A stretch of 64,000 nt of DNA from Rhyacichthys aspro (taxonomy: Eukaryota > Chordata > Actinopteri > Gobiiformes > Rhyacichthyidae): NCBI GenBank assembly GCA_036850595.1, contig CM072163.1, forward strand, positions 882,604 through 946,603. The letters run 5' to 3'. How positions within the stretch are numbered: the first letter of the stretch is position 1; every line of letters begins with the position of its first letter. Positions 54,830 to 64,000 of the stretch are shown here, in pieces. A program made the position numbers and the translations under genes. The notes beneath the pieces are model-generated. The model had not been told where the DNA came from. It was given only the letters and a program-made list of their open reading frames with translations, and searched no databases.

Positions 54830-55945
54830 GTTTGACCTAGTTTTGTTCCAGTTTAGTCTGGTTTTTGTCCTAATCTTAGCCAAAGTCTAGTCCCAGTTTA
54901 GTCCATGTTTATTATTAGTTTTACTACTTTTTTCCATTGATAAGCCATAATTTAGTCATGTTTTTGTTCTGGTTTGGGTTTAGTTTTTAGCCCCTTGAGT
55001 TTGTCCCAGTGATGTCTTGGTTGAGTCCAAGTTTAGTCCTAGTTTAGTTCTGATTTAGTTCTAGTTTAGCTCTGGTTTAGCTCTGGTTTAGTCCTAGTTT
55101 AGTTCTGCTTTAGCCTCACTTTAGCTCTGGTTTAGCCCTGGTTTAGTCCTAGTTTAGTCCTAGTTTAGTCCTGGTTTAGTCCTAGTTTAGCCCTGGTTTA
55201 GACCTGGTTTAGTCCTAGTTTAGCCCTGGTTTAGTCCTAGTTTAGCCCTGGTTTAGTCCTAGTTTAGCCCTGGTTTAGACCTGGTTTAGTCCTGGTTTAG
55301 CCCTGGTTTAGTCCTAGTTTAGTCCTGGTTTAGTCCTAGTTTAGCCCTGGTTTAGACCTGGTTTAGTCCTAGTTTAGCCCTGGTTTAGTCCTAGTTTAGT
55401 CCTGGTTTAGTCCTAGTTTAGACCTGGTTTTAGACCTGGTTTAGTCCTAGTTTAGTCCTGGTTTAGTCCTAGTTTAGTCCTGGTTTAGTCCTAGTTTAGC
55501 CCTGGTTTAGACCTGGTTTAGTCCTAGTTTAGCCCTGGTTTAGTCCTAGTTTAGCCCTGGTTTAGTCCTAGTTTAGCCCTGGTTTAGTCCTAGTTTAGCC
55601 CTGGTTTAGTCCTGGTTTAGCCCTGGTTTAGACCTGGTTTAGTCCTAGTTTAGCCCTGGTTTAGCCCTGGTTTAGCCCTGGTTTAGTCCTAGTTTAGCCC
55701 TGGTTTAGTCCTAGTTTAGACCTGGTTTAGTCCTAGTTTAGCTCTGGTTTAGCTCCAGTTTAGCTCTGGTTTAGTCCTAGTTTAGTTCTGGTTTAGCTCC
55801 AGTTTAGCTCTGGTTTAGTCCTAGTTTAGCTCTGGTTTAGTCCTAGTTTAGCCCTGGTTTAGTCCTAGTTTAGCTCTGGTTCAGTCCTAGTTTAGCCCTG
55901 GTTTAGTCCTAGTTTAGTTCTGGTCTAGCCCTGGTTTTTATCCTT
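54830..55945. repeat. 11-bp family minisatellite (GTTTAGTCCTA / GTTTAGCCCTG)n
   Basis: About 90 units, clearest from 54990. The prevailing pattern alternates CCTAGTTTAG and CCTGGTTTAG, so the working unit is often 22 bp. It belongs to the same GGTTTAGNCCT family as the CD83 arrays. Confidence 0.95.
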
Positions 55946-57000
55946 GTTTTCTCCCAGCAGCTGATGGAGTGTGCTGCCTCTGGGACAGTCCAAGGTCCAG
56001 GTCCAGGTCTAGGTCCAGGTCCAGGTTTTGGAGTCGGGACCGGTTCCAGCTGCTGTTGTGTTGAACAAACACACTCTGCTTTGATCAGAGAGGCTTTAGT
56101 TTGTTTATTCCGTTCTGAACGGAGCCAGAGACAAAGACTAATCCTCTCTTTATTTCACACCTGTGTCTCTTTAAAACAACCAGAATATCTTAATATTTCT
56201 GCTCTTTGTATTTCATTTGAGATTGGAAATGGGAGCTGTTTGTGTCGATGTGGTTTATTGGTATCGTTGATGTTTATCTTTGTTTTGGCTTCAGCTCCGT
56301 TAGTGTTCAATCTGTTGTGACAATAAAAACACCTAAAGGCAGCTACTAAACACTCATCAATCATTCCAAAGTGTGATAGAGCTGCAGCAACAGACGATGC
56401 ATGAAAATAAGGCTGTGCCATTTTCCTGAACAATGGCAGAGTTAAGAGCTTTAAACCAGACATATATTTGCAAAAGTTTAATAAAAAAGAGCTTTAGTTT
56501 GACTCCAGTTTGAAAAAAAAAACTACACATGATGAGAATAAGAGCGATGGTTTAGTTCAGGCTCGGTCCTGGATGATGCTTTGGGTTTAACCTAGTTTTA
56601 TTTCCAGCTTAGTCTGGTTTTTATTCTAATCTTAGTCCAAGTAAAGAACATGAATCAGTTCTACTTTTACCAGAGTCGTTTTAAACACAATGTGAATACT
56701 CTTGCCTCTGATTATTTTGTTCTGCATTTGCTGTAAAGACAGTTGTCACTAACAATGATTTCACAGTGTGAGCATTTTTGACACTCAAATACTCAGTTCC
56801 TCGCCGAGCCCTATTTAGTTTAATCAACTCTGGATCCATAAACTCACTGAGCTCTGGATAAATTCCCAGAGCTGTCTACTCTGTGTGGTTTAACTCAAAG
56901 GTCACTCCACTTTATTAGTCGTCTTTCCGTCTGTCACCGCTGCTCAATTCCAACATTGTCTAAAATACCTGGATCATTTCAGACTTAGACGCTCGTATGC
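55946..57000. other. Non-coding, no gene seen
   Basis: Begins with a small GGTCCA microsatellite (55990-56025). An open frame of 118 codons at 55964 is produced by that repeat and has no homologous features. Confidence 0.4.
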
Positions 57001-57340
57001 GTTTTAAAAATCCATATGTCCTCGCTTTTTGGGGCTATATACAACCTAATCTGTGATATGTTGGAGGCTGTAAAGTTAAATCGATGCAGCGGAGCGAGTA
57101 AAAGCCCAGAGGCTGCCGAGTGTGAGCTGCTCCTGTTGAATCTAAATGCCCTCGTTCCTCAGCGTCGGCTTCAGATCGACGGCATGATTAATTCATTACA
57201 GCGCTGCCCCGTCGCTCTCTGCCAAGACACAATCTCATTAAGACATCCTCGACGCACAGGGGCTCACGCTTTAGACCGTTTATGGCTTCGGAAAACACAG
57301 AGAGGAGCTAAAAACACACAGAGGGAGTGATTTCAGACGA
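57001..57340. promoter_or_regulatory. Candidate conserved non-coding element 1
   Basis: A repeat-free, balanced-composition island with homeodomain-type sites (ATTAATTCATTA at about 57187; CTCATTAAG at about 57234). It stands out from the arrays and AT-rich DNA around it. An open frame of 104 codons exists but has no domain. Conservation is inferred, not tested. Confidence 0.3.
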
Positions 57341-57674
57341 CGGGTCAACAAAGTCCTTCAGCGGAGAGTGGGTTTTTACAACAAAACTAAATAAAGTTAA
57401 CAGTTCAGACGACAGTAACTGCAGAGGGTCAGGGGTTTGATAAAAGGTCAGGGGCTATTCCTTCACACAACAGGAGCTTAAAGAAGCAGAAGTGGTGTTA
57501 AAGCCAGTCTGAGAGTTAGTTTGGAGCTTCTTCTAATGTCTCTGTTTTAGCTTTATAAAATGAGTTCGACATCATTATGTTACAGTCTCGGTATGAAAGA
57601 AATCTGGGTAAAAAGTCGAGGTTTTAAGACATACGCCATCACAGAGTACTCTCAGTTTCAATTAAAGCAACAGT

Positions 57675-57790
57675 ACAAGTTTGACTTAAAGCTCCACTCT
57701 CCTCCAGAAGCAGCAGGGACCTCTCCTGCTTCTCTTTTATTAAAACATAAAACCAGACCAGTTTTTCCTCCAAAATACTAATCCATTTGA
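57675..57790 (-). mobile_element. 3'-end fragment of the 5227 dispersed family
   Basis: The reverse complement carries TTAGTATTTTGGAGG, AGAAGCAGGAGAGGT, GGAGGAGAGTGG and AGCTTTAAG in the order seen at 5570-5692. Confidence 0.6.
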
Positions 57791-58059
57791 CCAAACTGAA
57801 GTTTAGAGTTTAGCGTTAGCTGTTCCTGAATAGAGGTTCTCATCTATCTATCTTATAATAAACAGTAGATGGAACATAAAGACTGTTTATTCACAAATGA
57901 TTGAAATAAATAAATAAAAGAAGAGGTCAATACGCTGCTCATTTTTAGTTTAAAACATCCAACTCCAGTTCTGTGTTCTTCTCTTTGTCGACAGCAGGAC
58001 GTGACCCGAAGGTGAAGCTTAAAGCACTTTTGATTTGAATATTTTAAGACGTAATATTA

Positions 58060-58380
58060 CTTTGATCCCATTGAGCCGAGGTCGTGACAGCTGCTTTTAA
58101 AAGAGAGAACCCTGAGAGGAACCAGGCGTCAGCTGCAGATACATGTGGAGGGTAATTACGCCGCCGTTCTGTGATGAAGTGGACCTTATTCACCCGAACC
58201 AACGAGCCGATGAGTCACAGCGAAGAGGAGGAGGCTTTAAACGGAGCTCGTTCTGCTGAGGTCACCGCTCTAGGGTTACTCTCAATAATACACAACAGAG
58301 AGGAGTCCAATCTGCAGCAAAAAGACCGGAATAAAAACCAGGAGCGGGACTGTCGTTCACGTCCAAGGTGTTAACAGCTG
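58060..58380. promoter_or_regulatory. Candidate conserved non-coding element 2
   Basis: A second repeat-free GC-balanced island with E-boxes (CAGCTG, CATGTG), a GGTAATTACG homeodomain-like site and TGAGTCA (AP-1 type, about 58210). Function is inference. Confidence 0.28.
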
Positions 58381-60764
58381 ATAATATTCACTGTATTTAA
58401 GGGAGGTTTTTAATATTCATCTAAGTGTGGAGAGTGGTATTTGTGTGTAGTAAGTGTAAGAACTAGATTTAAATAAGGTTCAGGTTGGTTGAGTTTCTCC
58501 TGAAGAAGCTTGTGTTTCCTCTGAGCTGTGTTCAGGGACATAAATCAGATTTGAAGATGAAAAACTTGCTAATAATTATATCCAGTTTATAATCCTGGAG
58601 TTTAGTGATGAGCTCAGCTGCAGTAAAACAACAGAAGAAGAGTCTTTCTAAAGTTTAAATCCAGATTCTGAAGTAGTTTCCTCCATTTTAGTTCCTCACT
58701 CTTTGATTTTAATATTTAAAGATGTACTTTTACTCAGTCTTTCACAAGAGTTGCTCTATTTTATGTGTTTCCTTCACCTCTTGTTTTCTCCAGAGTAAAG
58801 ATTCTCTTTAACAGATGTCAGCTCCAGAACAGGGCTGCAGCAACGATTATTTCTATTTCTATTTTTGATTAATAATTGATAGTGAAGTGTGTAAATGTGT
58901 GTGACCTGGAGGACTAACAAAGACAAGTGTGTGTTGTATTGTTTCTGTTTAAATTATAATAACAATAAAACAAGACATGACTGAGGATAGAGCAACTTGA
59001 TCGATTATTAAATTAGTTGATTATTTTTATATTTGATTATAACCGATTAGTTGTTGCAGTTCTTTTTTGACACTGATCACCTTCCAATCACTTCCCAATC
59101 GACAGATGAAAGAAATGAGCAGCAGATTGTCAGAAAACAGCTATTTTTCTGCAGAAACAGGAGCTGCTGCTGCTGAGCTCTTCTTTCACTCACAGCCCTT
59201 TGCTTTGTTTCTGAGTCACTTCCAACAGTGTGTCTCAGATTTTAAAGACACGAGGAGATGATGCAGGTGTGAGTTTGTGTCATGAATCACCTGTTACCTG
59301 CAGGTGCAAGTGCACAGCTGCGAGAGGAAAGGAGTATTCAGGTAATTCAGCTTTGAATCTGAAATAAATCTGAAACTAAACCTAAAATTAGACAAAACCT
59401 GGAATAAAAAAAGACTAGAACTAAGAGTAAATTGGGACTGAACCAGGTCTAGAGCAGGACTGAAGCAGGATTAAACCAGGATTAAACAAATCTTAAAATG
59501 GAACAATATTACAAGAAAACCAAGGAATGAATCTGGACAAAACAGAGTCAAACATGACTAGATTCGGCCTAACACAAGTTAAAAACCAGAACTAAACAAA
59601 GACAAAAACCAGGACTAAATCAAGCATTATTTGGACTGGATTAGTAATAAAACCCAGGCCTTAATCTGAGACTAATCCAAGGACAGAAGTACAACCAAAG
59701 GATGAATTACACTCCACAATTAACCAATAAATAAATCTAGGACTGAACAGACTCTAACAGGGTTTGTCAAACTCATTGTGTTAAGTGTGTGACCAGTAAA
59801 ATGAAAGCATAATAACTAAAAAATAACTTAAATAAATACACTTTTCCTTTGTTTTAGTGCAAAGAAGTACAATATCATTATAATATCCACATGTATCTCT
59901 AGTGACACATTAGGAATATCAGTCACTTTACTTTCAATTAAACAAGACTAAAATGGCTAAATATAGAAATAAACTAGGCTCAAACATGTGGTCAATGTAT
60001 CTACAAATATAAATAAAATAAAACTGAATCAATAACTCATGTGATCCAAATGAAAACAGAGTCAATACTGAAGCCTGAGGGAAAGCCTTAAGCAGCTCCT
60101 CTAGGGTTTTTATTTGTATTTTTGATGTGTTTGTGGAAAAGCCCTGAGTCTGGAGCTCATTTCAGAAGTGATTCCTGAGAGAGTCCTGTTCTCAGTGAGA
60201 GTGAAACCTCCGGGAAACCAGCGTCAGGTCAGTGGCAAAACAAACACCTCATGAGAAAAGAAGCCAGCGAATACTTTATAACTCCACAAAACATCGTCTC
60301 ATGCACAAATAAAGCAGCTCGTTCTCCTCACAGTGACCACTTTACACCAGAAAACATCACTAAATACAGTCCCCAGTTCGTATCGCTTTAAACTTCAAAT
60401 CCAACATCTGAACATTATACTCTACGTTTGTTCCTGTGCAGCTCTACAACAGTGACGTCTCAGATCAGAACCCTTCCTTTGAAGTCAGATTATGTGACGT
60501 TTAAACTCCTCATAGAAAAGTGGCACAGATGAAATCCTGTTAATTGGCTCCAAACCCAGCTCCTACATGATTAATCCATGAATAACATATGGACTCCTGA
60601 TCAAGACTGTGAATAATTGACTGAAAACATGAAACATGCAAAGAAAATGAAAGACTACCTTTGATTTATACAGAAATTAATATTTATTCGACCTAGAGAT
60701 TTACATCTGCTGCAGAATCTGAGGCCTGATCAGCCCCATATTTGTTGTATATTAATGGGTTTAA
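58381..60764. other. Non-coding, no gene seen
   Basis: Includes a strongly decayed AACCAGGACTAAA-type array at about 59380-59720 and a cluster of CAGGTG/CACCTG E-boxes at 59263-59312. Nothing coding recognised. Confidence 0.4.
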
Positions 60765-61275
60765 ACATGCTTTAGATGGTTCTGAACAGGTTTTAGTTGG
60801 ATTTCAACAGGTTGTAGAAGGATTTCAACAGGTTTTAGTTGGATTTCAACAGGTTTTAGTTGGATTCAAAAAGATTTTAGTTGGTTTTGAACAGGTTTTA
60901 GGTGGTTTTGAATAGTTTTTAGTTGGTTTTGAACAGGTTTTAGTTGGATTTGAACAGGTTTTAGTTGGTTTTGAACAGGTTTTAGTTGGTTTTGAACAGG
61001 TTTTAGTTGGATTTGAACAAGTTTTAGTTGGATTTGAGCAGGTTTTAGATGGATTTGAACAGGTTTTAGTTGGATTTCAACAGGTTGTAGAATAATTTAA
61101 ATGTTTTAGTTGGATTTGAGCAGGTTGTAGAAGGATTTAAACAGGTTTCAGGTGGATTTCAACAGGTTTTAGTTGGATTTCAACAGGTTTTAGACTAATT
61201 TAAATATTTTATCTGGATTTGAGCAGGTTGTAGATGGATTTAAACAGGTTTTAGTTGGATTTAAACAGTTTCTTC
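60765..61275. repeat. 21-bp family minisatellite (forward)
   Basis: About 24 units of GGTTTTAGTTGGATTTSAAC, with GGTTGTAGAAGGATTT variants. Confidence 0.93.
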
Positions 61276-61567
61276 TTCTCTGCAGAGCTCGGCTGACGTC
61301 AGGTTGGACCTAATCATCTTCAGTGACAGTGTTTATCTCTGAGCGTTTGGTCTCAGAGGACTTCACTGGGACGTGGTCTGGACTGGACTTGGTCTGGACT
61401 TGGTCTGGACTCCTCCCTGATAAATCCTGCAGATAAAGCTCAGTAGAGACAGTTAATGACTCTGAGGTCCCTCTGGAGTCAACACACTCTGCTCTTCCTC
61501 CAACTTCAACGGCTCCTTTAAACTCAGAGGAAACGGCCGCCATCTTTTATTTGTTTGGTTTATCCTC

Positions 61568-61602
61568 AAACAAACAAACAAACAAACAAACAAACAAACA
61601 AA
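61568..61602. repeat. (CAAA)n microsatellite
   Basis: About nine CAAA units in a row. Confidence 0.95.
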
Positions 61603-61669
61603 CGAAGGACATATATTTGTGGATAAATATCACGTTGCAGCAGACTTTAACCCAAAAAAGGTCAATAGG

Positions 61670-62265
61670 TTTAGTCCTTGGTTTAGTATTAGTTTAGCCC
61701 TGATTTGGTCTTGGTTCAGGCCTGTGTCTAGTCTTTGTTAGTTCTAGACTTAATCCTCGTTCAGACCTACTTTAGACCTGGTTTAGACCTGGTTTAGTCC
61801 TGGTTTAGTCCTGGTTTAGACCTGGTTTAGACCTGGTTTAGTCCTGGTTTAGTCCTGGTTTAGATCTGGTTTAGACCTGGTTTAGTCCTGGTTTAGTCCT
61901 GGTTTAGATCTGGTTTAGACCTGGTTTAGTCCTGGTTTAGTCCTGGTTTAGATCTGGTTTAGACCTGGTTTAGTCCTGGTTTAGTCCTGGTTTAGATCTG
62001 GTTTAGACCTGGGTTAGACCTGGGTTAGTCCTGATTTAGACCTGGTTTAGACCTGGGTTAGACCTGGTTTAGTCCTGATTTAGACCTGGTTTAGACCTGG
62101 TTTAGTCCTGGTTTAGTCCTGGTTTAGTCTTGATGTAATCCTGCTTAGACCTGCTGGTTTAGACCTGGTTTAGTCCTGGTTTAGACCTGGTTTAGTCCTG
62201 GTTTAGACCTGGTTTAGTCCTGGTTTAGACCTGGTTTAGTCCTGGTTTAGACCTGGTTCAAACCC
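61670..62265. repeat. 11-bp minisatellite (GGTTTAGWCCT)n
   Basis: About 50 units with A-type, T-type and GGTTTAGATCT variants. The four-unit order ATCT, ACCT, TCCT, TCCT repeats several times at 61840-61990, a 44-bp higher-order repeat. Confidence 0.95.
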
Positions 62266-62370
62266 GTTACTCTTGTTTCTGTCTAACCCCAGACCCAGGT
62301 TTTGTTTTGTCTCAGAGCTGAAGCTGAAGGCTCGTGTGAATCTCCAGACACAGATTAAAGTCTGTTCCGC

Positions 62371-62470
62371 CGCCGTCCGTCTGTCCTCAGTCCGTCTGTC
62401 CTCAGTCCGTCTGTCCTCAGTCCGTCTGTCCTCAGTCCGTCTGTCCTCAGTCCGTCTGTCCTCAGTCCCA
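62371..62470. repeat. 15-bp minisatellite (TCCGTCTGTCCTCAG)n
   Basis: Six nearly perfect 15-bp units. It stays open in several frames because 15 is a multiple of 3. Confidence 0.95.
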
Positions 62471-62759
62471 CTCACAGCCAAAACAACCAGGTGTCTTCAA
62501 CTTAACCATCGTATCAGAAATAACGCCTCACTGTGGTTCGTTTAACACAACAATCATCTCCAGAACAGGTTGTTAACATAACGACAGGGCACTGTGTTCA
62601 TTAGGTTGGCCATAAAATACACAATAGGTTTAATTATTTGTGACGCTCCAATTAAAACCAACAACTGTTTTTAATCAGCAGTGCATTTAAACAAACCTGT
62701 GCAGATACACAGCAATAGTGAATAATAATGGGTTATTTTCAATTTTAGCTGAAGCATAA

Positions 62760-62875
62760 CAGGGTTTAGATGGATTTGAGAAGGGTTTAGATGGATTTGA
62801 ACAGGTTTTAGATGGATTCAAACGGGGTTTAGATGGATTTAAACAGATTTTAGTTGGACTTGAACAAGTTTTATT
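62760..62875. repeat. 21-bp family minisatellite (forward), left of an inversion junction
   Basis: About five units of GGTTTTAGATGGATTTGAAC type. Confidence 0.85.
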
Positions 62876-62972
62876 TATTTTATTTGTTTTTATTTATTTG
62901 TGGAAAAAGTGGCCTAACCCATAAGATTTCACAAACAAATAAAATAAAAACAATTCAAGTCCAACTAAAACC
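62849..62972. repeat. Inverted repeat joining two opposed arrays
   Basis: The left arm (62849-62902: TAGTTGGACTTGAACAAG, then TTTTATTTATTTTATTTG) is complementary to the right arm (62930-62972: CACAAACAAATAAAATAAAA, then CAATTCAAGTCCAACTA). The spacer is about 27 bp. Confidence 0.85.
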
Positions 62973-63485
62973 TGTTCAAATCCATCTAAAACCTGTTTAA
63001 ATCCAACTAAAACATGTTTAAATCCATCTAAAACCTGTTCAAATCCAACTAAAACCTGTTCAAATCCATCTAAAACCTGTTCAAATCCATCTAAAACCTG
63101 TTCAAATCCATCTAAAACCTGTTAAAATCCAACTAAAACCTATTCAAATCCATCTAAAACCTGTTCAAATCCATCTCAAACCTGTTCAAATCCAACTAAA
63201 ACCTATTCAAATCCATCCTAAACCTGTTCAAATCCATCTTAAACCTGTTCAAATCCATCCTAAACCTGTTCAAATCCAACTAAAACCTATTCAAATCCAT
63301 CCTAAACCTGTTCAAATCCATCTAAAACCTGTTCAAATCCATCTAAAACCTGTTCAAATCCAACTAAAACCTATTCAAATCCATCCTAAACCTGTTCAAA
63401 TCCATCTTAAACCTGTTCAAATCCATCCTAAACCTGTTCAAATCCATCTAAAACCTGTTCAAATCCATCTAAAACCTGTTCACCT
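62955..63485. repeat. 21-bp family minisatellite (reverse), right of the inversion junction
   Basis: About 25 units of CAAATCCATCTAAAACCTGT type. A five-unit block (CCTAAACCTG and CTTAAACCTG variants) recurs at 63210-63290 and 63380-63440. Confidence 0.95.
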
Positions 63486-64000
63486 AAATCCACACAAATA
63501 CATCCTTAATCTTTTATATTTTATTAAACAAACAGCAGCAGAACTTTTCACTTTGGTGTAAAAACCACTAAAAACATCCTCCATTCTGAGCTGGATCTCG
63601 GCTGCAGCTTTATTCCACTCACAGCCGTTAGTTTCACACCAAACTGAGCCCAGTTAAAGTGGAAAAAACAACAAAAACATGCAAATCAATCAGAGGTAAG
63701 TGTTGGATCAGATGAAAGAGAATAAATGAAAAGCCTGTTCCTTTCATTGATGCTCTTTCAAACCTGTTTCCACCTGAACTCACCGAGACGACGACGATTT
63801 AAACCAGAGAAAGCATTTTATACATTTATACAACGCCTTAATAATCAATAATCATTAACCATAACCTGCACGATGTCAGCTGATGTTTTATTAGAATGAA
63901 TGCACAAAATCTGTTTATTAGGTTCAAATATGAATCATTAACAAATATGTAGCTTTTTCAAATTAGACTCAAACTAAAGCCTTTTTATTGATTATTAATT
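63486..64000. other. Non-coding, no gene seen
   Basis: AT-rich to the end of the window. No feature recognised. Confidence 0.4.

Noticed and set aside
55964..56320. 118-codon frame beginning with a Gly-Pro rich stretch
   Set aside because: The Gly-Pro part comes from a GGTCCA microsatellite and the rest has no family features.
62236..62545. Frames with repeated RLSSV or EDRRT
   Set aside because: Made by the six-copy 15-bp array at 62371-62470.
7475..63485. Regularly spaced repeats that look like CRISPR arrays
   Set aside because: Units are contiguous with no unique spacers, and the genome is vertebrate.

Overview
This is a vertebrate, almost certainly teleost fish, nuclear genome window. 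The genes are split by GT-AG introns, the spaced exons encode CD83, CFAP418, WDR73 and PLEKHF2 orthologues, and the intergenic DNA is AT-rich with decayed LINE, SINE and MITE-like remnants and very many minisatellites. Two runs of N (6996-7057 and 27505-27604) are assembly gaps. I cannot name the species.

Layout. 1-2.6 kb: a one-exon rhodopsin-like GPCR (+) whose frame is broken by three small indels, preceded by a short duplicate of its own start. 2.7-7.2 kb: SINE-like, LINE and dispersed-repeat debris. 7.26-15.16 kb (-): a five-exon CD83 gene (237 aa) with introns full of minisatellites. 15.2-15.5 kb: a divergent promoter with perfect NRF1-like and CRE palindromes. 15.54-19.85 kb (+): a five-exon gene for a small secretory, possibly GPI-anchored protein (143 aa) that I do not recognise. 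19.9-34.3 kb: gene-poor DNA with minisatellites, duplicated blocks, LINE fragments, a foldback element and a MITE-like element. 34.36 kb: tRNA-Ser(AGA). 34.8-36.9 kb (+): CFAP418 (C8orf37), six exons, 209 aa. 39.4-43.2 kb (+): WDR73, eight exons, 372 aa; its stop codon lies in the first unit of an 18-copy CCAAT-bearing minisatellite. 48.97-49.69 kb (-): PLEKHF2 (Phafin2), one coding exon, 242 aa, convergent with WDR73. 49.7-64 kb: no coding gene seen; large minisatellites, probable PLEKHF2 5' region and two non-repetitive candidate conserved elements.

The genes do not form one pathway. CD83 is an immune surface protein, CFAP418 a ciliary/photoreceptor protein, WDR73 a WD40 protein linked in humans to Integrator and microtubule functions, and PLEKHF2 an endosomal PI3P-binding adaptor. 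PLEKHF2 and CFAP418 are neighbours on human 8q22, so that part looks like conserved synteny.

The most unusual property is the minisatellite landscape. One roughly 21-bp family (core GGTTTTAGTTGGATTTG) occurs at more than twenty separate places. Inside every transcription unit it lies in the same orientation relative to the sense strand. A second, 11-bp family forms two huge inverted arrays on either side of CD83 exon 3, which could pair in the pre-mRNA.
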